From: HGM12998 sp900756495 | GTDB taxonomy: Bacteria > Bacillota > Clostridia > Oscillospirales > Oscillospiraceae | Direction of reading: 5' to 3' | Assembly: GCA_958477305.1 (NCBI GenBank) | Contig: CAUEFI010000006.1 | Location: 1-64,000 of the forward strand | DNA length: 64,000 nucleotides | The notes under the pieces: generated by a model | Told to the model about the DNA's origin: nothing | What the model saw: only the letters and a program-made list of their open reading frames with translations | Database searches by the model: none | Program-made: the position numbers and the translations under genes | Part shown: one piece after another, positions 50,424 to 58,822 of the stretch | Layout: each line of letters starts with the position of its first letter | Numbering within the stretch: the first letter of the stretch is position 1

Positions 50424-52489
50424 CGCTTTTTCCCCTTTCTCCCTTTTGGGGTATGCACTGCCCGGCGGCTTCCGCCCTTCCGGTGACGCGGCCGTTCCTC
50501 CCTTTGGGTGTTGAGCCGTCGGGAGGGCTCCCGACGGTTCTCTACTCCCGGGAGTGAAAACTCCACTTGGCCCGAGGCCGGGTCAGCGGCGGCACACAGA
50601 ACCTCCAGCGCCATTCCAAAGGCATAGGCGTGGCCATGCTCCCCCGTCAGTGTCATATGCAGCTCGTCATAGTGGTAGCGGTCCTGAGGGAGCGCAGCAG
50701 CGGAGAGGAATCCCTCCACGCCGCTCTCCAGCGCGACAAAGAGTCCGTACTTCGTTACCCCTGAAACCGCCGCCGGGAAGGTCTCTCCAATATGGCCCGC
50801 CATATACTCCGCCATATAGAGCTTTTCAATCTCCCGCTCGGCATTCTGCGCGGCAATCTCCCGCTCAGAGGCCTGAACGGCAGTCCTTCGGGCCGCCGCC
50901 GCCAGCTTCTTCTCCTTTGCGCCCTCCAGCTTGCCCTCCAGGAGTGCGGTGAGAATACGGTGGACCATCAGGTCCGGATAGCGGCGGATAGGTGAGGTGA
51001 AGTGGCAGTAGAATTTGGCGGCCAGGCCGAAGTGCCCTAAATTCTCCACATCGTAGCGCGCCTTCATCAGGGAACGGAGCACCATGGAAGACACCATGGC
51101 CGCCTCCGGCTTTCCCTTTACAGCGTCCAGCACCTGTTGGAGGTGAAAGCTGTCGGCCTCTTTCAAATCAAGTCCCAACGGGGCCAGCATGGCCCGCAGG
51201 CTCTCCGTCTTGTCGGCGGACGGCTTTTCGTGTACCCGGTAGACGGCCGGCTTATGGAGCTGAAAGAGATGTTCCGCCACGCACTCATTGGCGGCCAGCA
51301 TAAAGGATTCGATGAGGGCCTCGCTGATCCCCTGCTCCCGGCGGACAATCTCGACCGGAGCTCCGTTCTCATCGCAGACAATGCTGCTCTCCCCAGCCTC
51401 CAAATCCAAACTCCCCCGCAGGCGGCGGCGCTTGGCCAGTTTGCCGGCCAGAGCCGCCATTTCCCTCAGCATGGGAGTAACATGGGCATAACGCTCCTCC
51501 AGGATATCGTCTTGGGTCTCCCCCAGCAGTATGTTGCAGTCCTCATAGGTCATGCGCTCCGCCGTCCGGATAACAGATTTCTCTATCCGGTGATCCAATA
51601 CCGCCCCGTCGGCAGCCAGGACCATGATGCATGACAGCGTCAGCCGGTCCACCTGGGGATTGAGGGAGCAAATACCATTGGACAGGGATACAGGCAGCAT
51701 AGGCACCACCTGGTCGGCAAAGTACACCGAGGTTCCCCGCTCAAAGGCCTCTAAATCCAGTGGAGTACCCGGAGCTACATAGTGGCTTACATCTGCAATG
51801 TGAACACCCAGTATCCAGCGCCCCTTTTCATCCTTTTCCAGAGACACCGCATCGTCCAAATCCTTGGCAGAGGCTCCGTCAATGGTGATGATCAGCTTGT
51901 CCCGCAGATCGGTCCTCCCCTGAAGGGAGGCGGCATCCACTTGTTGAGAAATCTCGGCAGCAGCGGCCAGGACGGGAGCTGGGAACTCCCGCTCGATTTC
52001 ATAGTTGTACAAAATGGCGGCGGTGGAACTCTCCCGGGTTCCGGCCCGGCCAAAGATTTCTCGCAGAATCCCCATAGGCGGATGCTTTGTACTGCCGTAG
52101 CTGGTAACCGCTATGGCGGCCTTGTCCCCGGCACGGGCGCCCCGAACCTTGCCCACGATCTGGATGGCGCCGGGAAGCTTGTCACTGTCCGGCTCCAGCC
52201 AAATCTCCCGGCTGTGCTTCCTGATTGTGCCGGTAACCGTCTTGTTTGCCCGCTCCAGCACAGCAGTCACGGCGGCGGTACGCCGCTCCTCTGGGCCGGC
52301 TTCTCCTCGGGCAGGGAGCGCCAGCACGGTATCTCCATGCCAAGCGCCCCCCTCACTGCGGGGCGGAATAAAATAGTCGTCCTCCCGTTTTGTTCCGGCC
52401 TCGGGAATCAAAAAGCCAAAGCCCCGGCCGGTGGCCTGATAGCGGCCGGCTATGGTACCGGCAGGATATATTTTTCTCTTTTCACTCAT
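50420..52489 (-). CDS. rnr: Ribonuclease R
   Basis: 689-residue 3'-5' exoribonuclease. Cold-shock-type N-terminal domains, the RNB catalytic core with LIITIDGASAKDLDDAVSLE (metal-binding Asp residues) and FTSPIRRYPDLMVHR, then an S1 domain (GVTKYGLFVALESGVEGFL) and a basic tail rich in Arg/Lys. It degrades structured RNA and takes part in trans-translation quality control; the usual neighbour smpB is not seen downstream here. The start at 52489 is preceded by AAAGGAATT. The stop overlaps the nagZ start. A terminator separates it from secG. Confidence 0.94.
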   Translation of the reverse strand: MSEKRKIYPAGTIAGRYQATGRGFGFLIPEAGTKREDDYFIPPRSEGGAWHGDTVLALPARGEAGPEERRTAAVTAVLERANKTVTGTIRKHSREIWLEPDSDKLPGAIQIVGKVRGARAGDKAAIAVTSYGSTKHPPMGILREIFGRAGTRESSTAAILYNYEIEREFPAPVLAAAAEISQQVDAASLQGRTDLRDKLIITIDGASAKDLDDAVSLEKDEKGRWILGVHIADVSHYVAPGTPLDLEAFERGTSVYFADQVVPMLPVSLSNGICSLNPQVDRLTLSCIMVLAADGAVLDHRIEKSVIRTAERMTYEDCNILLGETQDDILEERYAHVTPMLREMAALAGKLAKRRRLRGSLDLEAGESSIVCDENGAPVEIVRREQGISEALIESFMLAANECVAEHLFQLHKPAVYRVHEKPSADKTESLRAMLAPLGLDLKEADSFHLQQVLDAVKGKPEAAMVSSMVLRSLMKARYDVENLGHFGLAAKFYCHFTSPIRRYPDLMVHRILTALLEGKLEGAKEKKLAAAARRTAVQASEREIAAQNAEREIEKLYMAEYMAGHIGETFPAAVSGVTKYGLFVALESGVEGFLSAAALPQDRYHYDELHMTLTGEHGHAYAFGMALEVLCAAADPASGQVEFSLPGVENRREPSRRLNTQREERPRHRKGGSRRAVHTPKGRKGKKR

Positions 52490-52622
52490 AGGTCGGAATT
52501 CCTTTCTATGGTCAAATCAATTTTATTATAACACAAAAACAGCAAAAAAAGCCTCTCTGCGCAGGGAGAGCCGTGCTGCTCGCCATCTTGCCTTTGACCA
52601 GTCCCAGGAGGCGTGTATAAAA

Positions 52623-52655
52623 AAGGACCTCCCCTGACGGGGAGGTCCTTCTTGC
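52623..52655 (-). terminator. Terminator between secG and rnr
   Basis: Perfect 12-base arms (52623-52634, 52639-52650) with loop TGAC. On the minus strand it follows secG and is trailed by TTTTTATAC. Confidence 0.75.
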
Positions 52656-52659
52656 TCAC

Positions 52660-52896
52660 TTACAGGAGACAGACAACCAGGGACAGCACAATGAAAGCAA
52701 TGGCAACCCATTTGGTCCAGCGGGCCAGCTTTGCATCCCAGCTCTTAGCCTTGTTCTTGGAGAGAAACGTATCCATACCGCCGGCAATCGCCCCCGAGAG
52801 CCCCGCGCTCTTACCGGACTGGAGCAGCACTACGGCAATGAGAATCAGGCCGCAGATTACGGTAATGATGGTCAAAACCAATTTCACGATTTCCAC
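52660..52896 (-). CDS. secG: Preprotein translocase subunit SecG
   Basis: 78-residue membrane protein with two helices: LVLTIITVICGLILIAVVLLQ, with the conserved LLQSGKSAGLSGAIAGG loop, and a C-terminal helix AIAFIVLSLVVCLL. It is a non-essential SecYE partner in protein export. Placement just upstream of rnr is the standard Firmicute order. Start at 52896 behind an AAAGGACG site. Confidence 0.93.
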   Translation of the reverse strand: MEIVKLVLTIITVICGLILIAVVLLQSGKSAGLSGAIAGGMDTFLSKNKAKSWDAKLARWTKWVAIAFIVLSLVVCLL

Positions 52897-53057
52897 GTTA
52901 CATCGTCCTTTCGCCCCTCGCCGGGGTTCATTCTGCTTATGAATGGGCGCAGAAACCCCTGCGCACTCTTAAACGTAACATTAATGATAGCATACTATCC
53001 CCTGGATTGCAAGTGATATTTTTACTTTTTCATGGCAACGCGGGCAAAAGCGTCTAT

Positions 53058-55046
53058 TCATCGTCTCTCCCGGACAATGCGCCGGCTGCCCCAGCAAGTG
53101 GCTGCAAAGTAAGCCCCATAGACCGCCAGGACAAAAAGGGCTGTTACAGCGGAGGATGCGGCCGCGTCTACCTTACCGACCTCAGCGATGACGGCGTTGG
53201 CCGCCTTCATACCCACGCTGGCGTGGACGACCGCCAGTGCCAGCGGCAGGAAGAATGAGAGAAAAATCTGTACATAGATAGAGTGATCCCGCATCTTCTC
53301 CTCCACTCCCAGCCGGGAGAGCACCTGATAGCGGGCAGCATTATCTGCTGCCTGCGAGAGCTGCTGCAGAGCCAGTACCGCCGCTGAGGTCAGCAGGAAG
53401 ATGATGCTTAAATACATTCCAATAAAGAGCACCAGGATTTTGCTGCCCATAATGTCCATATAGATGCCTAGGCGCGTCTCTGTATACAACCCCCACACCT
53501 CACCGCTCGGCGAAAATTTTTCCATGGCCGCCTGGAATCGCGCCTCGGCCGCCTCCTTGTCGGCAACGCGGTAATTGCCCGCTAAAAACTGAGTATCCGC
53601 CGTCCCCTCCGCCCAGTCAGGCAGAATCAGCATACTGTATATTACAATTGAGGTCGTGGCGATGGAGTCTGTGCGCACGGCAGACGGATCGGGCGCGAAG
53701 GAAGCGCCGCCGATCTCCAATGACATTTCGTTTTCCATCACCTGGCGCTCAATACTTTTTCGGCCCGACGGCTCCGTCAGAACCAGGATGCCGTAACACC
53801 CGTCTTCCAGCTCCAGAAGGGGTCTTCCCTGAAGTGTCATCAGCGCGTTGAAGTCTGAGAGCGAAATAGCTGCGAATTCACTTGTCTCCCTGATCTCTCC
53901 GCCGTAGTCCAGCGCCAGGGGTTGGGTGTGTACCGTACGCAGTTCAAAGGCATGCCAGCGGGCCTCCTCCGCCAGGGAAAAACCAGCCTCCTCCAGCAGC
54001 GCCGGAATATCCTCCTTCACCCGTTCCCCGGTCTCTCCCGCCCGGCTCCAGAGCTGGATGCTGAAGTCATACGGGGCGTCTGCATCCGTCTCATTTTCAA
54101 TGGTGCTGTTCATTCCCACGGCGCAGGCAGTGATGCCGATCGCCAGGAGGAGCATTAGGCAAATGACCGTCATCGAGACATATGTGGTATTGATCCTGGA
54201 ATTAAACTGCCGCAGAACAAACATGTTGAGGCCCTTATAATAGAGTTTCCGATTGCTCTTGCATACCTGAAGAAGGAACCCGGAAAGCGATCGGAAAAAA
54301 AGCAGTGTCCCCAACGCCCCCATGCCTATCATGAGCCAATACAGGCTGTCAAACCTGAGCATCCCCCGAATCAGAAGCATTGCGTAGGCAATCACCAGCA
54401 GGGCAATTCCCGCGGCAAACATACATACAGATGCCGGGATGCTCTTGAGCTTGAGATCCTGGTTGGTCCGGTCCGCCTGGAGGAGGGTAATGAGTTTGCA
54501 TCGTGAGACCGACAGAGAGTTAAACGCCATGACCACCAGAAAGATAACCCCGAAGTAGAGGAACGTCTTACCCAGCGCCCTGGCTGAGAAAACGAAATAA
54601 AACTCCTGCATCGTGATGGAGAAGAGCCCGGCGGTAAAGATCGAAATAAACTGGGACAGGAACAGCCCCAGCGCCAGCCCCACACCCAGGGCCAGCAGGC
54701 CGATGAGCAGGGTCTCCAGGAAAAGCAGACCGGCTACCCGCCCCTGAGGCAGTCCCAGCAGCAGATAGGTTCCCAATTCCTTTTTCCGCCGGCGAATCAG
54801 GAAGGTGTTGGCATAGAGGATCAGAAAGGCCAGCACGACTGAGACGAAAACCGATATTACATCAATGATCCCCAGGAAGGCCGTCACATATGCAGATGCC
54901 TTTCCTCCTAAAAACGACATGACAGTCTGGGACTCCATGGAGTTGAAAATATAGAAAATACATACGCCGAACGTAATCGTGATAAAGTATACCGAGTAGT
55001 CCTTCAGGCTGCGCAGTACGTTGCGCAGCGCAAGCTTAGAGAACAT
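53058..55046 (-). CDS. ABC transporter permease (BceB/FtsX type)
   Basis: 662-residue permease with about ten membrane helices and a large extracytoplasmic domain of about 200 residues between helices 7 and 8, the layout of bacitracin/lantibiotic resistance permeases. Typical segments are MFSKLALRNVLRSLKDYSVY at the start and FLIRRRKKELGTYLLLGL. The start at 55046 has GGGGGG upstream; an earlier GTG lies too near that site. It overlaps the ATPase gene by 11 bases. No cognate two-component pair lies beside it. A role in peptide-antibiotic sensing or removal is inferred from architecture. Confidence 0.88.
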   Translation of the reverse strand: MFSKLALRNVLRSLKDYSVYFITITFGVCIFYIFNSMESQTVMSFLGGKASAYVTAFLGIIDVISVFVSVVLAFLILYANTFLIRRRKKELGTYLLLGLPQGRVAGLLFLETLLIGLLALGVGLALGLFLSQFISIFTAGLFSITMQEFYFVFSARALGKTFLYFGVIFLVVMAFNSLSVSRCKLITLLQADRTNQDLKLKSIPASVCMFAAGIALLVIAYAMLLIRGMLRFDSLYWLMIGMGALGTLLFFRSLSGFLLQVCKSNRKLYYKGLNMFVLRQFNSRINTTYVSMTVICLMLLLAIGITACAVGMNSTIENETDADAPYDFSIQLWSRAGETGERVKEDIPALLEEAGFSLAEEARWHAFELRTVHTQPLALDYGGEIRETSEFAAISLSDFNALMTLQGRPLLELEDGCYGILVLTEPSGRKSIERQVMENEMSLEIGGASFAPDPSAVRTDSIATTSIVIYSMLILPDWAEGTADTQFLAGNYRVADKEAAEARFQAAMEKFSPSGEVWGLYTETRLGIYMDIMGSKILVLFIGMYLSIIFLLTSAAVLALQQLSQAADNAARYQVLSRLGVEEKMRDHSIYVQIFLSFFLPLALAVVHASVGMKAANAVIAEVGKVDAAASSAVTALFVLAVYGAYFAATCWGSRRIVRERR

Positions 55047-55803
55047 CGCCGCATGCACCCCCCAGCAGAGTGACCACTTCTATGATCCGGTTAAAGAACT
55101 GCTTGCGGCTGTCCTCCCCCCTCACCAGCTCGGAAAACTGCTTCCCATCCCGCAGGAAGAGGATACGGCGGCAGTAAGAGGCAGTGAAGGCGTCGTGGGT
55201 AACCATGAGAATGGTTGCCTCCCGCTCCCGGTTCAGAGACTCAAACCGATCCAACAGCAGTCTGGCCGCCTTGGAGTCCAATGCCCCGGTAGGCTCGTCT
55301 GCCAGCACCAGAGCAGGGCGGGTAATAATGGCCCGGGCGGCCGCCACCCGCTGACGCTGGCCGCCGGAGAGCTGATAGGGGTACTTGTCCAGGCACGCCT
55401 CGATATCCAGCCGCTGTGCCGTCTCCTTGACCCGCTCCTCAATCTCTCCCACTGGAGTTCTCAGAATAGTCAGCGCCAGGGCAATATTCTCAAAGGCGTT
55501 GAGCGTATCCAGCAGATTGCAGTCCTGAAACACAAACCCCAGTCTCTCCCGCCGAAACCGTGCCAGCTCCTTGGACTTGAGTTGGGTGATGTCCCTGCCC
55601 TCAATGAGAATGTGTCCGGCAGTGACGCTGTCTATGGTAGACACACAGTTGAGCAGGGTGGTCTTGCCAGAGCCGGAGGCCCCCATAATTCCCACAAACT
55701 CTCCTGACGCTACGGAAAAGCTGATGTCATCCACCGCACGGGTGACGCTGCCCCTGGCGCCGTAATACTTTTGCAGATGCTGGACGTTTAAAATTGGTTC
55801 CAT
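55036..55803 (-). CDS. ABC transporter ATPase (BceA type)
   Basis: 255 residues. Walker A MGASGSGKTTLLN, signature YQLSGGQRQRVA, Walker B LVLADEPTGALD and switch His in MVTHD are all intact. The start at 55803 follows AAAAGGAGGAAG; further in-frame upstream codons have no site. The downstream permease gene overlaps its end, so the two form one transporter of the MacB/BceA family. Confidence 0.92.
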   Translation of the reverse strand: MEPILNVQHLQKYYGARGSVTRAVDDISFSVASGEFVGIMGASGSGKTTLLNCVSTIDSVTAGHILIEGRDITQLKSKELARFRRERLGFVFQDCNLLDTLNAFENIALALTILRTPVGEIEERVKETAQRLDIEACLDKYPYQLSGGQRQRVAAARAIITRPALVLADEPTGALDSKAARLLLDRFESLNREREATILMVTHDAFTASYCRRILFLRDGKQFSELVRGEDSRKQFFNRIIEVVTLLGGACGDVL

Positions 55804-55912
55804 AGCGGCTTCCTCCTTTTCTAGACCTATTCTAACAGTTTCTGTGTCCGTCCTGCCATGGAAGGGCCTTACGTTTTCGTGACATTTTTGTAAGTATGGA
55901 GCCAATACACAT

Positions 55913-55940
55913 TTGCAAGGGCCCCTCTATTTGATATAAT
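55913..55940 (+). promoter_or_regulatory. Sigma-A promoter for ridA
   Basis: TTGCAA (55913-55918), 16-base spacer, TATAAT (55935-55940), about 33 bases before the TTG start. Confidence 0.7.
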
Positions 55941-55973
55941 GAGGGGCAAAATTATAAAATGGAGGGATTTTCT

Positions 55974-56348
55974 TTGAACCAGACCATTACCGCCGCCGGC
56001 GCTCCCGCCGCCGTGGGCCCCTACTGCCATGCCAAGCGCTGCGGCAACACCCTGTATGCCTCCGGCCAGCTTGGACTGATCCCTGAGACCGGCGCTCTGG
56101 CCGAAGGCCTGACGGCCCAGGTAAAGCAGGCGATGGAGAATTTAGGCGCAGTCCTGCACGAGGCAGGCATGGACTACTGTGACGTCGTCAAGACCACGGT
56201 CTTTTTGTCCGATATCGCTGATTTTGCCGCCGCCAATGAGATTTATGCCATGTATTTTCCTCAGGATCCCCCTGCGCGCTCCTGTGTACAGGCCGGGGCA
56301 TTGCCTAAGGGCGGCCTCTTTGAAATCGAGTGCATCGCCGTAAAATAA
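55974..56348 (+). CDS. RidA-family reactive enamine/imine deaminase
   Basis: 124 residues from TTG at 55974. The preceding GGAGGG sits where a longer reading from ATG 55959 would place codons, so the TTG start is preferred; it also gives the family's standard opening (TITAAGAPAAVGPYCHA). RidA hydrolyses 2-aminoacrylate and related enamines formed by PLP enzymes. The conserved Arg in PPARSCVQAGALPKGGLFEIE is present. Monocistronic, divergent from the ABC genes. Confidence 0.92.
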   Translation: MNQTITAAGAPAAVGPYCHAKRCGNTLYASGQLGLIPETGALAEGLTAQVKQAMENLGAVLHEAGMDYCDVVKTTVFLSDIADFAAANEIYAMYFPQDPPARSCVQAGALPKGGLFEIECIAVK

Positions 56349-56406
56349 AGCCTGGGTTCTGTTCCTGCGCGCTCTCCCATCAGTCAACGCCACAGTACAT
56401 AACAAA

Positions 56407-56429
56407 GCCAGCGCCTGAAAGGCGCTGGC
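56407..56429. terminator. Hairpin downstream of ridA
   Basis: Perfect 9-base arms (56407-56415, 56421-56429) with loop TGAAA, between convergent genes. The T-run lies on the minus-strand side (TTTGTT), so it fits the YheO-like gene better than ridA. Confidence 0.45.
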
Positions 56430-56515
56430 CACCGCGTCAAGCAACCTCAATCGGAAGAGGCCCTGCCGCTTTTTTGACTGTCTGTAAAGAGGTCACCCTT
56501 CTTTGGCGGCCTCTT

Positions 56516-57157
56516 CTATTCTTCTTTTGCCTCATCAATATAACTGTAGAGCGTATACTTGGAAATGCCGAAAAATTTGCACACCTTATCTCCGCTCTTG
56601 GTGATCAAGAACGCCCCAGCATCGCTGAGAAAGCGGATGGCCTTCACCTTATCCTCCTTGGTCATCAGCGCCACCGGCTTGCCCACCAGCCGCACGCTCT
56701 GTGCAATCAGCTCTTCCAGCACCTCGGAGACATTGCGGGCGATGGGCTCTGGTCCCTGTGCAGGCTGTTCGGCGGCAGTGAACTGCTTCAGTCCCTCTTC
56801 CATGGCCAGCATCATTGTAATATCGTAGTTGATGGAAAAGATGCCTACCGCCTCTCCTGATTCATCCCGGATATAGATGGTGCTTGACTTCAGGATTTTG
56901 CCATCCCTGGTCCGGGTCAGGTAGCTCAGATGATCCTCCATATGTCCGCGGTCACCCCGCAGCGCCTCCAACGCCACATGAGAAGGGCCGTCCCCTACTT
57001 TCCGGCCGGTGACATGGCCGTTCTCAATGCACACGATGGAGGGCGCATTCTCTCCGCCCGTCAGGTCATGAACCACAACCTCGCAGTTTGGCCCAAACTG
57101 AACCGCAATTCCCCTGGCCAGTTGGAACAGCATCTCCCTGGCTGTATCGCCGAACAC
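56516..57157 (-). CDS. YheO/DauR-like transcriptional regulator (PAS-like + HTH)
   Basis: 213 residues. An N-terminal YheO-type PAS-like domain (GPNCEVVVHDLTG, then IGF-like VGIFSINYDIT) and a C-terminal helix-turn-helix (VCKFFGISKYTLYSYIDEA). The family includes DauR, a regulator of D-arginine catabolism. The GTG at 57157 is preferred because GGGGGGAGG lies directly upstream; an in-frame ATG at 57181 has no site. It is divergent from the ssnA/ygfK leader and could regulate those genes; that is inference from position only. Confidence 0.8.
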   Translation of the reverse strand: MFGDTAREMLFQLARGIAVQFGPNCEVVVHDLTGGENAPSIVCIENGHVTGRKVGDGPSHVALEALRGDRGHMEDHLSYLTRTRDGKILKSSTIYIRDESGEAVGIFSINYDITMMLAMEEGLKQFTAAEQPAQGPEPIARNVSEVLEELIAQSVRLVGKPVALMTKEDKVKAIRFLSDAGAFLITKSGDKVCKFFGISKYTLYSYIDEAKEE

Positions 57158-57314
57158 AGACCTCCCCCCTTTGTCCTCCATTCTATCATAATCCCGCAGC
57201 AATGCAAGAAAAATTGTGTTGCCTAAAAATTTTTCAGAAGCTGATATTAGGATTGCCTCACGCCGCTTTTTATGTTAAAATAGACAAAATTAAAATACTT
57301 ATTTTGCTATAGCT

Positions 57315-57435
57315 GTAACGGAGTGCTGTGCGCACGGGCTGAATGGATGGTTCCGATTGGCCCTTCGCATCGGAGGTGGGCGTCCATTCATAGGAATGGG
57401 CGCTTTTCTATTTTTATGATTAAAAGGAGGTCTGA
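57315..57435 (+). promoter_or_regulatory. Structured leader (candidate riboswitch) upstream of ssnA
   Basis: The leader has a small stem CCGAT/ATCGG (57353-57357 with 57369-57373) and ends in a rho-independent terminator: arms 57380-57389 and 57394-57403, then TTTTCTATTTTT. GAATGGA at 57341-57347 is perfectly complementary to TCCATTC (57383-57389) in the terminator's left arm, so an alternative antiterminator can form. The ssnA ribosome site AAAAGGAGG follows directly. Mutually exclusive structures ahead of a metabolic operon are the hallmark of a cis-regulatory RNA. It may match an orphan motif previously named after ssnA, which I recall but cannot confirm. Confidence 0.6.
57380..57416 (+). 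terminator. Terminator inside the ssnA leader
   Basis: Ten-base arms with one wobble, loop ATAG, followed by TTTTCTATTTTT, ending about 22 bases before the ssnA start. Confidence 0.7.
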
Positions 57436-57437
57436 CG

Positions 57438-58778
57438 ATGCTGCTGGTTGGAAACGGACGGGTTATCACCCGGGACAGCGGCCTGCCCTATCTCCCTGAT
57501 GGGGCAGTGGTGATCGACGGGGAGCGTATCAAGGAGGTAGGACCCCTGAATGCCATGAGAGCCAAATACCCTGCCGCCGAATTTGTGGACGCCAGAGGCC
57601 AGCTCATTATGCCCGGCCTCATCAACACCCATACTCACATCTACTCCGGCCTGGCCCGGGGGCTGGCCATCGACGGCTACAATCCCACCAGCTTTCTGGA
57701 GGTATTGGAGGGCATGTGGTGGAACATTGACCGGCATCTGACCCTGGACGGCACCCGCGCCAGCGCCTATGCCACCGTACTGGACTGCATCCGGGACGGC
57801 GTCACCACCATCTTTGATCATCACGCCTCCTTCGGCGAAATCCCCGGCTCTCTCTTTGCTATCAGAGATGTGTGTGGAGAGCTCGGTATCCGCGCCTGTC
57901 TATGCTATGAGGTCAGTGAGCGGGACGGCGCGGAAAAGACCGCCCAGGCCATTCAGGAGAACGCCGACTTCGCCAGATACGCCAAGGCTGCCGGCAGCGA
58001 CATGATTCAGGCGATGTTCGGCGGCCATGCGCTCTTTACCATTTCGGACAAGACGTTTGAGGCCATGCTCAGAGCCAACGGCGGTATGACCGGCTTCCAC
58101 ATCCATGTAGCCGAGGGCATGAACGATGTATATGACTCCCTGCGCAATTACGGCTGCCGCCCGATAAACCGCCTCCTATACAATGGTGTTCTGGGCGAGA
58201 AGACCCTGCTGGGGCACTGCATACACGTCTCTCCCGCCGAGCTGGACATCCTCCGCGAGACCGGAACTATGGTGGTCAACAATCCGGAGTCCAATATGGG
58301 CAACGCCGTTGGCTGCTCGCCTGTCCTCCAGATGTTCCGGAAGGGCATCCTGGTCGGACTGGGCACCGACGCATATACCCATGATATGCTGGAGAGCCTG
58401 AAGGTCTTTCTCCTCATTCAGCGGCATAACGCCGCTGCACCCAATGTGGGCTGGCGCGAATGCATGGACATGCTCTTCCAAAACAACGCCGCCATCGCCG
58501 CCAAATATTTTGAAAAACCGCTGGGCGTTCTTAAACCCGGCGCGGCCGCCGACGTCATCGTTATGGATTACAAGCCTTTCACACCGTTCTCAGCGGAAAA
58601 TATAGACGGCCACATACTCTACGGCATGATGGGGAAAAACTGCCGCACCACCATTATCAACGGGAAGGTGCTCTATCTGGACCGGGAATTCGTGTGCATT
58701 GATGAGGAAAAAATCAATGCATGGACGGCAGAGCAGTCCAGGAAGCTGTGGGGCGGGCTCAACCACAGGGTCTATTAG
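57438..58778 (+). CDS. ssnA: Putative aminohydrolase SsnA
   Basis: 446-residue metal-dependent amidohydrolase of the chlorohydrolase/guanine-deaminase branch. Metal ligands appear in LINTHTHIYSGLARG (HTH), GFHIHVAEG, LLGHCIHV and GLGTDAYTHD. In E. coli and gut anaerobes ssnA sits with ygfK in a cluster tied to anaerobic purine (including urate) breakdown and selenium-dependent hydroxylases. The start follows AAAAGGAGG. ygfK begins 44 bases after its stop. The exact reaction is not defined. Confidence 0.88.
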   Translation: MLLVGNGRVITRDSGLPYLPDGAVVIDGERIKEVGPLNAMRAKYPAAEFVDARGQLIMPGLINTHTHIYSGLARGLAIDGYNPTSFLEVLEGMWWNIDRHLTLDGTRASAYATVLDCIRDGVTTIFDHHASFGEIPGSLFAIRDVCGELGIRACLCYEVSERDGAEKTAQAIQENADFARYAKAAGSDMIQAMFGGHALFTISDKTFEAMLRANGGMTGFHIHVAEGMNDVYDSLRNYGCRPINRLLYNGVLGEKTLLGHCIHVSPAELDILRETGTMVVNNPESNMGNAVGCSPVLQMFRKGILVGLGTDAYTHDMLESLKVFLLIQRHNAAAPNVGWRECMDMLFQNNAAIAAKYFEKPLGVLKPGAAADVIVMDYKPFTPFSAENIDGHILYGMMGKNCRTTIINGKVLYLDREFVCIDEEKINAWTAEQSRKLWGGLNHRVY

Positions 58779-58822
58779 GACGGGGGAACCGGCCCACTTC
58801 AAATCAATGGGAGGAAGATCAT

